From Diphasiastrum complanatum (Eukaryota > Streptophyta > Lycopodiopsida > Lycopodiales > Lycopodiaceae), in assembly GCA_029204225.1 (NCBI GenBank), contig CM055108.1, forward strand, positions 26,699,525 to 26,763,524: a stretch of 64,000 nucleotides of DNA. Direction: 5' to 3'. This document shows positions 19,884 to 32,700 of the stretch, one piece after another. How positions within the stretch are numbered: the first letter of the stretch is position 1; each line of letters opens with the position of its first letter. Both the position numbers and the translations under genes were made by a program. The notes beneath the pieces were generated by a model. It saw nothing but the letters and a program-made list of their open reading frames with translations, was not told the DNA's origin and did not search any database.

Positions 19884-22800
19884 TCAATGCTCTGGCTTTG
19901 ACTCAGACGAATGCTCCGGAGACAACTCAGGGCCCCGAGCTGACTCTCGCAGCCGATATCTGTGCCTGTCTGGAACTGGCATCGGCTGCGAGGAGGAGGA
20001 CTCGTCACTTGCATCATCCCAATCTGCCTCCACATCAGCCCCCAAGCAAGCCAAACCAACAACACCTGCTCCAGCTGGCTGTAATACTGCACCTCTACAT
20101 GTACCTGGAGCCCTGCGAGGTCGTCCTCTCCTCCCTGGTAGTTTATGTGCCTTGCCTTTCTTGTTCGGTGCACCCTTGGGCCTTCCTAGTCTCTTGCGGA
20201 CGAGAGGAGCTGTCAATGCCTCATCACCCCCATGCAAATCACTTGGCTGGCTAGGCTGGGCCCAAGCTGAGGCCGGCTGGGATAGGGAAGCCAAAGAGGG
20301 AACTTCCTGTGCAGTTGAGCGAGGAGGATAGGCTCGTGGAGTGTGTGCCCGTGGGGCTACTGCAGGTGGAGGAACTGGCTATGCAGGAGGCAAGTACAAT
20401 GGCGATATGTACTGAAGGGGCACTGCGGTGGCCGGTACTGGTACATCCTAGGTGCTGCCAAAGGGGGAGCCAGTGGAGTGGGTGCTGCCAAAGGAGGAGG
20501 ATGTGAAGTGGGTGATGCCACTGTGGATGTGCGCGCTGCAAGAGAAAACCTGGGCACAAATGGTGGCCTGCCATGGAGACCTAGTGCTGCAGAAGTGGAC
20601 GACGATGGAGGGGCTGTCGGCGTGAATGGCATCGGTGGCACTGGAGGAGCTGTGCGGCGCACATATACCCTCTGAGGAACTGGAGGAACTGGAGGCACCT
20701 CATGTAGGTGCTCTGGCTGAGACTCTGTGTATGGCATGCTGGCAAGAGATGATGGGGGTGCCCTGACGCTCGGCATCTGCTGGGCCTCTAAATCCAACGT
20801 GGCAATCAAGTCGTCTACCTGGGCATTCGAATACAAATGCTCTGGGCTCTGGGCCTCATCCTGTGCACCATCCCTTGAATCAACCCGTGCCTCATCCCGT
20901 GCCTCATCATGTGCACCCTGTAGACCCTGCATGGCCTCCCAATCGGTGCAATCAAAGTCAACTGGTGCCTCCTTTGGTGTGCTGTCGTAGTAACGGCCAT
21001 GACTCTGTACTGCAGGCATCCAAGCAGCTGCGGGACCGGCATCCAAATCACTCTGCCCTCTATCAAGAGCCTCCTCCATCATATCGACATAGGTAGGTAT
21101 GCCACTGGCCCCCCCTGTGTGCCCTGCCTGTCTCCCGGTATAACCTGCGCCATGTGCCCCACCTTTGCCACGTGATGCACCTGTGACCCCTGCCCATGGC
21201 GTGTGCCCTGCACCTGTATCATCTGCCTCATCCCACTCTGATCTGGCAAACACAACCCAAATGGGCTCATCCTCATCATGCTCATCCTCTAACACTGGCT
21301 CATCTGCCTCATACAATGGAGTCTCTGTGCTCAAGCCCAAGCTCTCTCTCTCTCTCTCTCATCTTGGCAAGCTCCCTCTCTCTCTCTGCCATCAACTGTG
21401 TGCCCAAGTCATCTGCAGGCATGGGACGGACGCTGTCCGTAGGCAAGTCAACCTGGCGCTCCAAATCAGATATCTTCGTCTGCAAGGTCAAAATTGAGCA
21501 TGTCAGGAAAACAACTTGATCAAAAATTGAAACCTACATTTTAGTGAGACGTCAACCAACATGCTATGGTAGAATAGCCCATCACCTGGAATGCGCTCGT
21601 AATGGTCGGCAGTCTCCTGGCGAGACGTGCGTTGGTGCTGCAGAACACCAACCGCTCTAGCTGACTCACTGACAGCCTGTTTCTTCTCCTCGTGTGAACG
21701 AGGGCCCATGTGCTCCAATTACGCTCACACACGGAGGCAGCACAATCCTGTGGTATGTGCAATGAAATGGTTCAGCACATGTGCACGGGTGGAATGTCAA
21801 CGAAACACAACAAGAGAGGATGAGATGAGGTGCATACCTGTGAAAGGACCCGCAGTGCAAGATGCTGTATGGAGGGATAGGTGCTACCGACCATGGTCCA
21901 CTTGGTAATGGGGAGCTGCCTCCTCTCTAAATCCTGAGCAGCCGGGTGACCGAACGTGCCCATGCCGAAACGAAATGCAGCTACCTCCTCCATGAGTCTG
22001 ATAGGATCCAAGCCAATGTGTGGACCCACCCTCTGTAGATGTACTCAAGCCAATCCGACTCGAGCTCCCTGTCTGATATCTGTGTCGGAGAGAGGAAGAG
22101 GGGATGCAAGATGTGTGCAATGCTGTGGATACTCCTGTGAAAGTTATTCCACCGCGTCTCCCAGATGAACTTCAGCTCCCTCATCCTGTACGAAGTCGAA
22201 GCAAATTTTGGAAAAAACGTAACATCGACAGAAAAACAAACTAGAAACCACTGAAAAGATAAAGACCAATTACATTACTATACCGCTTACCTCTCTGGCT
22301 GCAAGATGGGCAGCTGCAGGAACTGTCCGATCCGGTCCATGAGCTCATACACCAGTCCAAGTGTGGACCCCTCGCTGTCAGCCATGCGATGTAGAGTGGT
22401 CGAAGGAGTCTTGAGAATGTCTGCGCATCCCTCTAGAACTGGTCTCCCCTCACCGTGGAAGAAAAGTGCTCCCCATCCTCAGTGTGCTGAAACGTACTGG
22501 CACGCCAAAGATCACTGGCAACCATATGTAGAAGCTGTGCCCTGCACCTGATCAGACTGTCGATCACCACCAAGTTGAAAGCAAAGCGTGTGGGGGCTGG
22601 CTTCCGGAGGTCCAAATGGCTGAACACCCGGAACATGGCAAGAACACGCCTCTTTCTGGTGACAAAAGTCACCAGGAAGAGGGCCTCGCGGACAATGGCT
22701 CTAACCCAGGGAAGTGCACCTATGTCCCCCATGAGAAGGTCTATGCCGTGCGCTGCACAGAGGGTATGAACGATGTGAGGGAACTCGGCCTCTAGCAGGA

Positions 22801-23459
22801 CATCCATCTGAACGCAATTGGTGGCATTGTCCGTCACCACTGTAACGACATGCTGGGGGCCTATGGACAGGATGGAAGACCTAATGACGTCGTCCATGAA
22901 CTCTGCAGATATGACTCTCCCCCCTCTACTGCAATCCACGGCTCTCCAAAATTGTGTACCCATGCAGCTGGAGACCAAGATGTTGAGGATCGGCCTCCTC
23001 CTGACATCAGTCCAACCATCGGACATGATGCTGCATCCATATGTGGCCCAGTGGCGGCGTAGAGGCTCCATCTCTCTAGACAAGGACTCGACCCTATCTC
23101 TCAGCATGTGTGTGCGGACAACCTCTGAACGAGGGACTCTCCAGCTAGGGCTGACAGACTGTGCAAGGCGGAATGCCCTTCTGAAGGGCTCAGAATCGAT
23201 GATGGCAAAAGGTAGGTTCAGGTCATAAATCAAACTGGCCACGACCTGTGTGGCCTCTCTGGCTGATGGGCGTCGCGAATGGTCTGCTTCACAAGGGCTC
23301 TACCTGGTGGGCGACGGGTGGTGGACCTCCAGCATGGTGCACCAACCGTTTCGGGAATGGATGATGACGCGACAGGCTGGGCACTAGTGGATGCATCGGT
23401 TGTAGACTTGGAATGGGGAGAGTGGGATGCACTGGCAGGGATGGGTGCAGCAGCATAAG

Positions 23460-23806
23460 TGTAATAGATCCTAACACCACAGTAGGGCAAACACTAACTG
23501 ATCCACCCAACCTTGCCTACTCCCTGATATAGAGTAAGCCCCTCCTAGCCCAATGTGAGGACTGGTAGCATGCAATTGCCAAGTGTCACTGACGTGGCCG
23601 ACTGCACGTCGGGACCCAACTGAGAGCCCTATCCTGCAGACAAGGTCCCTCGGCTGTGTTAGGCCCGCCATGGCTATGGACCGTGTTGGGGCACACTACT
23701 CACACTGTCTTGCCCTGTTGGTCGTGTACGCTGGACACGACCCTGACTGTGGTATCTGACCTATCTGTGTTCTCTAGGGTTCGGCATTGGTCACGAGCTC
23801 GTAACA
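23460..23806 (-). repeat. T1-b 3' LTR
   Basis: 347 bp, from TGTAATAGATCC on the plus strand to GCTCGTAACA. A pyrimidine run CTCCCTCCCCCTT at 23807-23819 next to it is the polypurine tract of the minus strand. Confidence 0.9.
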
Positions 23807-23817
23807 CTCCCTCCCCC

Positions 23818-26800
23818 TTAAGAACCGTCTTGGTCCTCTAAGACAAAGTCTGGAAAAATCTTGCGAAGGACGCTGCCCTGTCCCCAATTGGCATTCTCAA
23901 CAGGCTGATCATTCCACTTAACCAGATATTCTCGGTATAGAGTATGACGAGTCTGCGTCTCTCTACTATCAAGAATCTCCTCTGGTTCATGTGGAGGTTG
24001 CTGAGGATCCAAAGGGAGAACTAGAACACTGTCCCCTACCAGATTATCTGATCTGGTTAAGGCTTTTCGTAACTGACTTACATGAAAGACTGGAAAAACC
24101 TTACTGCTGTGTGGGAGTTCTAGTTCATAGGTGACCTCGCCTAGTCTCCTACTGATGGTAAAGGGACCACAATACCTTGGAGACAACTTAGCACACACTC
24201 ATGATTTGAGGGTTTTAGATTCGACTGGGACTCTCAAGTAGACTTTGTCACCAGTGGAGAACTGCACATCCCGTCTGCGTGGATCTGCATAATTCCTGGC
24301 TCGATCCTGGGATTGCCTAATGCTACACTTAGCATGTTCTATCATATGGTTTAGGTCCTCTAAAAAGTTTCTGGCTGCTTCAACTTTTTCTTGTTTAAAC
24401 CCTACAGCTGTGGGTGAGCGTGGCTGAAAACCGTACATCAGCATAAATGGGCTGTATCCCGTAGCTGAACGTTTGGTACTGTTGTAAGCAAACTCTAATA
24501 TTGAGAGATACTCCTCCCAATTAGTCTGCCTCTTGCTGACGTATGCACGAAGCATATCCTCCAGCACCTGATTTACCCTCTCTGTTTGACCGTCCGTCTG
24601 TGGATGGTTGGTGGTACTCATATTAAGTTTAGTATGGAGATGATGGAATACTGCCCTCCAAAAATTTCCAGTAAACTTACTGTCCCGGTCGCTGACTATG
24701 GCGGAAGGTAGACCGTACAATTTAAATAGCCCGTCTACAAACAACCTCGCTAACTCTGGGAGCTCTAACGATTGTTTTGGTTGGAAGGAAATGAGCCATT
24801 TTGGTCAGACGGTCAACTGTGACCCATATAGCGTCATTACCCTATTGGGTTTTAGGTAGGCCTACTATAAAATCCATGGAGATACTCTCCCATTTACCAG
24901 TTGGTATTTCTACGGGCTGCAACAACCCTCCTGCCTTTAAACGCTCTGCTTTGTTTACTTGACATTTTTGGCAATTGGTTACATACTAGTGGACGTCCTT
25001 TTTCATACTGGGCCAGAAAAATTGCCTACGAAGAAGCTCATAGGTCTTCTGTATGCCTGGGTGTCCCGCAGTGGGATTGTCATGACATTCATATAGGACC
25101 TGCTGCCTATAATCCTCTGAATTGGGGACACATACTCTATCTCTATAGAGCAAGTACTCATCCTGAATGGAATATTGTTTCCATTTGCATCCTTGAGTCA
25201 ACTGACCCTCAACCACTGGGGTTTGCTTGGGTAATACAGGCTCAGAATCCTCAACGTCATCTGACGACGTATACTCGGACTCATCGGTGCGGACTCCCAA
25301 ATGAACTCCTTTCTCTTCCCCTTAAGAAGATTTGTCATAGGGACTGCTATCTGAGCATATTCCTTGACAAATCGTCTGTAATATCCCGCCAGACCAAGAA
25401 AGATTTGAAGTTCCAAAATATTCTGAGGTCTCAGCCAACTGAGTATGGCTTTAACCTTATTTGGGTCCATCTTAATCCCATCTGAAGAGATAATGTGACC
25501 CAAATATGCTACTTCTTCAACGAAGAATTCACACTTGGATTGTTTAGCATAAAGCTTATGCTTTCTGAGCAGTCGAAACACCTTTCTGAGGTGTTTTAGA
25601 TGCTCCTTCCTCGTTTTGCTGTAGACGAGGATGTCATCTAAAAATACGACTACAAACTTACCCAAGTATGGTCTGAGGACACTGTTCATCAAGGTCATAA
25701 AGGTAGCTGGAGCATTTGTGAGCCCAAATGGCATCACCTTAAACTCATAATGACCGTGACGAGTCCTAAAAGCTATTTTCGAGACATCTTCCGATTTTAT
25801 ACGGACTTGATGATATCCCGATCTGAGGTCTATTTTGCTGAAAAACTTAGCCCCGTCGAGTTGATCAAACAACTCGTCTGCCCGAGGCATAGGGTATTTA
25901 TTCTTAATTGTGACTTTATTGAGGGCTCTGTAATCTACGCAAAGACTCATAGACCCCTCCTCCTTTCTCACCAATAGGACTGGTGAGGCCCATGGTGAAC
26001 TACTGGTCTGAATTTGGCCTTTCCCAAGATAGTGATTTCTTCATCCTCTGTTCGGCTGACCCGATACGGAGGTTTAGAAATAGGTGCTGTACCTGGTACT
26101 AGGTTTACTACATGATCTACCTCTCTGCTAGGTGGTAAACCACGTGGCAAATCTTCAGGAAAAACATCTTTAAATTTAGACAATAAAGTTTCTAATTTAC
26201 TGATTTTCTGCTATATAGAACTGGAAATAGAAACTTGAGGAATAAACTGAAAGTCACATAAGAATACCTGATGGTCTTCGTCTCTGGTTAGCTGACAGAG
26301 CTATAAACTGTAGACCATAGGACTGTTGGGAACATCATGCTCCCCATGCAACTGGATCTCTCAGCCTTTATGCTGAAAGCTGAGGGTGTTCTCTGGATAG
26401 TTTGTGTAGGGAAGGTCCTGAATTTTAGAGCCAATCTCTCCCGATTACAATATCTGTGCGATCCAGGTGCATTATCTGAAAGTTTATTTCATCTTGGTAC
26501 CCCTGAATACCAAGATTTAAGTTGCTTACCATAGTTTCCCATATTTTTTTATCTTCACCCTTACCTAATGAAACTATGTACCTATGTTGACTAGGTACTT
26601 CTGGAAGTTTAAGCCTTTTAACCAGGGTGTAGTTGATGAAATTATGGGTTGCCCCATCATCAACCATAACTCTTACTGACTGGTTACCAACTTTCCCATG
26701 CATACATACTAGGTCATGCGGCCCAAAGCTGAAGGGTCTCGCTAGCATTGCAGAGGTCAGCTGGCAACAATGTTCATGATCTTCATGATACACTTTGATC

Positions 26801-27702
26801 TCGAAAAGCTGCCGAGTCACTGGGGAAACTTACAGTCTGAACAAAATGAACTTGTTTCTTATCTTTCTTATCTTTTTTAGCGAAAGGCCCCTTGGGACAC
26901 TGTCTGACTGTGTGTCCCTTGCCCATACACACAAAGCACAAACGTTCTCGTTTGGCTTTCTCAAAATCATCTGGTTTTAAGGGCTGTATGAGTGAAGGGC
27001 GTTTTTGAGGAGCTTCACTTTTAAATTTATCTTCTTTCTTTCTTTTTAAATTTTTTTTTTTAAATTGAAAGTCTTTCTGAGGAGGCTGCTCAGAAAGTGG
27101 CTGCTGTCTCGCCCTCTTCCTACCCACTGAATCATCATAGATTTGAGCATATCTGAGAGCTTGCTCCAAGGTAGTAGGCGAGTTTCTCTGGACCTCTACT
27201 TTATATTCATCTTTGAGGCCACGGACAAATCCCCTGATTTTCTGATAATCATCCATATTTTTAATTTTAAAATTGCTTCTCGATACTGCGAGATATATTG
27301 GATGAGGGACTTGTCCGTTACTGTTCTTTCCTAGGCTTCCCAGGCTCTATCAAGCTCATTTTCTGGTAGGAATTCTCTTAGGAAAGCTTCTTCAAAAGCT
27401 TTCCATGACCGGGGAGTCTGCCCAGTCTCCTGGAGACTTAACCACCACTTATAGCCCATAGGCCCTAAGGAAAGACTGGCCTCAATAGCTTGCAAATGGT
27501 CAGGGGTCTGTTTAAGAGCATGAATGTTCTTCCATTTGCTGAGGAAGGTTTGTAGAATGTCTGCATTTCTATCCTTCTCTTCCCCATTAAAAGTAGGAGG
27601 CTTTAAATCTTTAAAAACACTGGGGTGAGACCGTAAAGTCTCACCCAAAACTGATGGAAGTGGAGAAGGGGACAACTGAGAAGTGGAGGGAAGGCTTCCC
27701 AA
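23818..27702 (-). pseudogene. T1-b gag-pol remnant without gag start and RNase H
   Basis: Reading leftwards: gag from [11 protein letters not shown] (27702), zinc knuckle [14 protein letters not shown] (about 26900), protease [12 protein letters not shown] (about 26660), RT with [11 protein letters not shown] (about 25640), then a jump at about 25290 from FIWES to [16 protein letters not shown]. In T1-a these are about 620 bp apart, with RNase H between them. Integrase (DRDSKFTGNFW, HPQTDGQTERVNQ) and the chromodomain-like end follow to 23818. The first 90 codons of gag are replaced by unrelated leader-like sequence. Many stops and frameshifts are present. In the integrase, NHPQTDG replaces DHPQTDG. 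Confidence 0.9.
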
Positions 27703-28344
27703 AATTTCAGACTTGCTGTCCCAAAAAAATGCCAGTTTGAAGCTTCAAAACGGTGCCAAATTTCCCGGTTCTTTGAGGATAGTAGCTCGCTGGTCTGATT
27801 GCAGCTATGAGGCTCCAAAAAACGAGGCAAAGAACTCCAAAAAGTGCCAAACCTTCTGATGTTGATAGCTGCCTATCCTCGCTGGTCTGACAGCAACCCA
27901 ATTGGCTCGTTTGCTTCTGATTTGAGACCCAAAAAATATTTCAATTTCTGATTTTGGTGTCTCTCTACCCTCGATGGCTGGACAGCGACCTATTTGCTCC
28001 AGAAAAATTTGATTGAAAACCAAAAATGGTTCTGGAAATCAAAAAAGCTGTGGGTATTGTCAGCGCTGGATCAGCACCACTCTTCCTCTTCAAAATCTCG
28101 TTCTAATTCCCGAATCTGATGGCAAAAATCAAAGATGAAAGCTGGAAATACAGCGCTGGACCTGCTCTAGAAACTTTTACTAATTTCTATCTGACAAGCA
28201 AGCTTTTCTACACACTTCTGATCGGTAGAAGGCTGTTCCTACAGCGCTGGCCCTGCTACTCTACTTTCTGAAAAATTTTAAGAAGTTCTGAGCAATCTAG
28301 CTACTTTCTCCACTGCTGGAAACTGAATTCCCTAAGATGGAGAT
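27703..28344 (-). other. T1-b leader
   Basis: It shares the AGCGCTG words and CTGGTCTGA words of the T1-a leader but is diverged. No long frame. It replaces the normal gag start. Confidence 0.55.
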
Positions 28345-28357
28345 GGCTCTGATACCA
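28345..28357 (-). other. T1-b primer-binding site
   Basis: The minus strand reads TGGTATCAGAGCC next to the LTR, as in T1-a. Confidence 0.9.
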
Positions 28358-28358
28358 G

Positions 28359-28691
28359 TGTAATAGATCCTAACACCACAGTAGGGCAAACACTACCTGA
28401 ACCTTGCCTACTCCCTGATATAGAGTAAGCCCCTCCTAGCCCAGTGTGAGGACTGGTAGCATGCAACTGCCAAGTGTCGGCCACGTGTCACTGACGTGGC
28501 CGACTGCACGTCGGGACCCAATTGGGAGCCCTATCCTGCTGACAGGGTCCCTTGGCTGTGTTAGGCCCGCCATGGCTATGGACCGTGCTGGGGCACACTA
28601 CTCACACTGTCTTGCCCTGTTGGTCGTGTACGCTGGACAAGACTTTGATCTGTGTTCTCTAGGGTTCGACACTGGTCACGAGCTCGTAACA
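28359..28691 (-). repeat. T1-b 5' LTR
   Basis: 333 bp. Relative to the other T1-b LTR it has lost a block next to CCTTGCCTACTCCC and another near TGTGTTCTCTAGG, and has extra bases beside GCCACGTG. Confidence 0.9.
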
Positions 28692-29447
28692 ATAAGTGGG
28701 GTGCACTGGTGGAGGGGCAAGATCTGGCATGGGATACGAAAACTGCTGGCTAGGGAGGTCATCTGGATGGGAAGGGAGGGAGGAAGGGATCTCATCCACA
28801 TCCTCGAAGGCCTCGTCAGTAGCATCCTGGGCCTGCTCGGGTGGCGGAGAGTCCATGAGAAAATCGTAAACTGGGGGCGTGCGAGCAACAGGACGTGGTG
28901 GTGGAACCGCAGTGGCAACTGGCAAACGCGAGGGGACGGGATCAACCGGAATGGGTGCAGATGGGGGGTGCATGTGGCGGAACTGTCTGAGGGGGATGAG
29001 GGGCAATGGGACGGGGGACTAGGCAGTATCGGCAACGCACGACCTTATGACCGGTCTTGTTGGTCTTGTCGGCAACCCGCCTGACAACGTCCACCTCATC
29101 CCACAGACCGGAAAGGTCGGATTGCACCATTGCGATGGAGAAAACTAGGGAAAAAATGCAGATGAAGCTAAAGCTGGAAGGATGGAATGCTGGAAAAAAA
29201 CCAGCAGGGTTCAATGTTGGAGAGACGCTGAAAATGGGCAAAGGCAGGGCGAAGCAAATCAGATGCAAGGCAGGGCGTTGCATGGGCGAAGGGCGACGCA
29301 AGGCATCGATGGCAGGTAGGCAAAAACAGCAACGAAGGCAGGGCGGAGAGGGCGCAAAAAAATTTCAGAGAAAATGCGAGGGGGGTGGGTAGGTTTAGGT
29401 AAAAAAAATTAAAAAAATATTAAATAATAAAAATACTATTATATTGT

Positions 29448-29499
29448 GGTACCGCGGGACCGGTATGGTACCGCGGTACCCGGTACCGCGGGACCTATG

Positions 29500-29553
<54 letters not shown>

Positions 29554-29687
29554 TGGGATCCGCGGTACCCGGTACCGCGAGACCTATGATATATATATAT
29601 ATATATATATACCGCGGGACCGGTATGGTACCGCGGTACCGGGATCCGCGGTACTGGGAGCCGCGGTACCCGGTACCACGGGACCTA

Positions 29688-29725
<38 letters not shown>
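29448..29725. repeat. hAT-A right subterminal array: GGTACC sites with embedded TA microsatellites
   Basis: Ten GGTACC words, mostly as GCGGTACC and GGTACCGCGGGACC, lie between 29450 and 29681. They are broken up by three TA tracts (29505-29552, 29589-29610, 29690-29725), each preceded by GGGACCTATGAT or GAGACCTATGAT. It mirrors the left array. This looks like a repeated unit in which a TA tract has expanded. Confidence 0.75.
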
Positions 29726-29733
<8 letters not shown>

Positions 29734-29779
29734 GCTTTTCTTCTATCAAGAGATTTCTCGTAGCCGACCTTCATTCCGA

Positions 29780-32700
29780 TGGCTTCAAATGTCGATCATC
29801 TACACGTACTGACTGGAAGTAAATGCGGCTCGGAAATAAAGCCTTGCCATCATTAGATGTGCGTCTTCTAATTGCAAAGGTTGATTGACGTCTAGCATTA
29901 TGGGTGGTAGCCTCTTATCCCAGTAGCACTCCAATGAGAAAGGCTATGGATAAACAATAATTGCACTTTCTTGGACTACGGTATCTGCACTTCCTCTATA
30001 GGCATATCGAAGCTTTAGTAGCGCATCTCGATACGGTCTCTTCTCTTGATTGGTGCATAATAGGGGTTGACCCTTTTCCAGCTTGGTGCCCTTAGGTATT
30101 CCTGAAGCTGCTCATCATTATTCAGCATCATCACAATCCTCCAGGAGGGTTGTGGACGTAAGGCGTTCACGAGACTACTGAGCTTTGAATATTCTTCTGT
30201 AGTTACTTTCTTTGCGCCTCCTCGTTCTCCTTTCTTGTAGGTCTTTTGGAATTCGTCAGACTCTTTTCGATCGTCGTATCGTCTTTTGATCTTTTCTATG
30301 GATTTTTCGGACAGCTTCCTTGAGGGCCTTGCCAAATAGTCGTCCAAGGCTGTGGCACTCTTCGTATTAGGAATCCTTAGTGTTGAACCCTCGGACTTTG
30401 ATCCAGTGAAGATGTCGCTCTTTCCTTCTGGAGGGGATGGTAGGCCGCACAGTCTCATCAAGTGGATCTTGATCAGAAAAATTAAAGTCAGGTGGTGATG
30501 GAGGCGAAAACAATGTACGAGTGGAGGGTAGTGGGTTAGTGATGAGATTATACTAAGTTGTTGGCGAAATGAACTGTTTTAGAAAATGGTCATTAGATTT
30601 AAGAAATGATGTGGGGGGTATGGTGCTAGAAGTGGATGTGGAGGTGGTTGAACAAGCAAATGGAAGAGATAGAGGTTGGTAAGATGAAAATGGTTTAGAA
30701 AAATAAGAAGGCGAGTGGGGCGACTGAGCGTAAGTGGAGGAGTCCATGGCAGGTTTGTGGAGAGAGTCAGCTGTGGAACCTTGATATGGCATGCCAAAAC
30801 CAGCACCTCGTTGGTTGATGGATCGGCTTTGCTCAGGAGCTCCAGCATCATCGTTATGGTCATCGTTTTTCTGCACTGATATGCTTGCGTTGACTCTACA
30901 AGACGTATTCCAAATGAGGTCCATCTGCTGTTTAGACTGGAGGAGTTCCTCTTGGATCGTGTCAATGCTTTCCTTGAGTGCTGACAGCTTCTTGTTGCTT
31001 TCGTCTTCTGAAATTTGATGGTTCCTTTTCAGGGCTTCGTGTTTCTGGATTAAGGAGATATACTTTTCCATTTTTATTGCTGCTCCTGAATGTGGAACTG
31101 GTACGTTGATGTCTTATGGCTTAATTGGTTGCTTGACTGTTGTCATCACGTTAGTTAGTCTCTTATTTTCCTGAGTCAGGAAATCTAACCGGCGCTCGAA
31201 CTAGTCTTGCACCTCTTGAAGAGACTGGAGCTGATTTGAAAACTGGTTTTGCTCTTCCAATCTCTTGGCCCTTTCACTCTGCAACTTTTCCATAACTGTC
31301 AGTAACTCTGTGTCTCTTAACTGCAGGTCATGCTTTGCCGTTCTAAGCTCGTTTGTCTGTTGTGCTAGCTGGTCTACCATCCAATGAAGGTGGTATGAGG
31401 TCTCAGCATGCCACTTCAAGGACTCCTTGGCACTTTTGGGCAAACTGTCATAGGCTGGAAGGACGGGGAACTCAGGAGGAAAACGATGGTAAGTAGGAAA
31501 GGAAAACTGAGAAACTGTGGAACGAGACAGTAATGGAACGGTTAATTGAGTATTTACAACAATATAATGGAGGTGGTAGGAATGGTAGCAACAGGGGTAA
31601 GAGAGACGGTGACGGGTTTGTATCAACAATGGTGGTGGAAGTTAGTGATGTGACTGGTGTAACTGCCTCTGGAACTGTCTCCACCTCCTCTTCTACAAGA
31701 TCGCCTTCATCGAAGTATTCAAGAGCATCTACATCGATGAAGCCGTCTTGCTTTAGAGCAGAGGGGTCTTCAACTTTCTCTTTGGCCTTTGGGCTTTTCT
31801 GGGCTTCCACTATTACTTGAGCGGCTTGATCTTGATCTTCTACCTTTGTTTCTTGATCAGGTTCAGCTTCTCTTGTTTCTTCTGCAGTGTCTTCGTGAAT
31901 GGAATCAGCTGCAATTGTGTCTTCTGCTCGTGTAGTTGCATGCAGCTCCCTTTCTCCCTCCCCTGAAACTGTTGCCTATGACTGGACACAAGGGAGTGAT
32001 GTAATAGCTTAAGGTGGTCCCGATGGGGACTGAGATCTGGAACGTCGCGAGTAGGTGATTGCACTGGTAGCTGCTGGGTGTCCATGATCTGGAGCTGAGG
32101 TGAGGAGGCAGCAGGTGAGATTCGTCGTCGTCTGGGGCGTCTCGGCTGGAGGCTGCCTTGTTCTTCATCTTCATTGTCTTCACTACTAGATGGAACATCT
32201 TCGTACCCAGCCATCTTCTTCTTCTGTTTCCTCGGAGTCAGCTGCTTTGTTGTAGATAGCGGTGGGTTATCGGACTCCATCTCGGATTCAAGAGCCGGTT
32301 TGCTAGTGGTCATCTTCATCCTCTGCTTCTTCGGTGGTGATGTGGTATTAGCAAGTTGAGAGTCTGGTGGTGATGACCGGTCGTGTCTCTTCTTGATGCG
32401 ACGTTCATGAGCTGCAGCAGCTTGTTGGGAAGATGTAGCTGAAGCTGTGGATGGTGTATAGGCTCTGCTAGCAGCAACATCTCGTGAAGCAATGCAAGCC
32501 GCAAGTTGATAGAGGATTGACTTTGAGCGAGATCAAAAAAGATGTAGCCCAATGATGTTACTGGGGCTCTCTTTTGTAATGTATGGATCAATAGTCTGGA
32601 GATAAATCCTGCCCAATTATACAGGTTGTGGCGGGCTTCATAGGATTCTTCGAGCATGGCAAAAATCTGGAGTGGAATCCGCAACAGATGTGCCTTGCGT

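Larger units (their letters stand above)
23460..28691 (-). mobile_element. T1-b, second T1 chromovirus copy, internally deleted
   Basis: Same family as T1-a, reversed. Target duplications ATAAG lie at 23455-23459 and 28692-28696. Both LTRs carry indels relative to T1-a (347 and 333 bp against 358). It lies within the Pro-rich linker of the hAT-A transposase, so it post-dates hAT-A. It lacks the start of gag and all of RNase H. Confidence 0.93.
19884..29130 (-). pseudogene. hAT-A transposase (BED-like finger, DUF659, hAT C-terminal block, AT-hook)
   Basis: Start ATG at 29130. A BED-like piece (LWDEVDVVRRVADKT, VVRCRYC) and a Pro-rich linker run to 28697, where T1-b intervenes, and resume at 23454. 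Exon 23283-22291 is the DUF659/catalytic region (SIMSDGWTDVRRRPIL, VVTDNATNC, CAAHGIDLL), with a one-base frameshift near 22440. Exon 22185-21838 (KFIWETRWNNFHR, LPITKW) has one further shift. Exon 21747-21586 carries SVCERNWSTWALVHTRRRNR, the C-terminal block with the catalytic Glu. From 21479 the last part holds a GA-encoded Arg/Glu repeat, PIWVVFARSEWDEAD, a low-complexity region and an AT-hook-like tail (GRPKGAPNKKG, GRRGRPRR) ending at 19884. The exon joins agree with GT-AG sites. Two or more frameshifts plus the insertion inactivate it. Confidence 0.8.
18375..29725 (-). mobile_element. hAT-A, large two-gene hAT-type DNA transposon split by T1-b
   Basis: The two ends mirror each other: an outer TA microsatellite, then a cluster of GGTACC words, then AT-rich DNA, then the genes. 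Between them lie a multi-exon transposase (minus; BED-like finger, DUF659, hAT C-terminal block, AT-hook tail) and a small plus-strand gene. Removing T1-b (23455-28691, one target copy included) leaves about 6.1 kb. I could not fix the exact terminal inverted repeats or an 8-bp target duplication because both ends run into TA repeats, so the boundaries are approximate. Confidence 0.65.

Noticed and set aside
29495-29749. Minus-strand frame of alternating Ile-Tyr
   Set aside because: It is the translation of TA microsatellites in the hAT-A right array.
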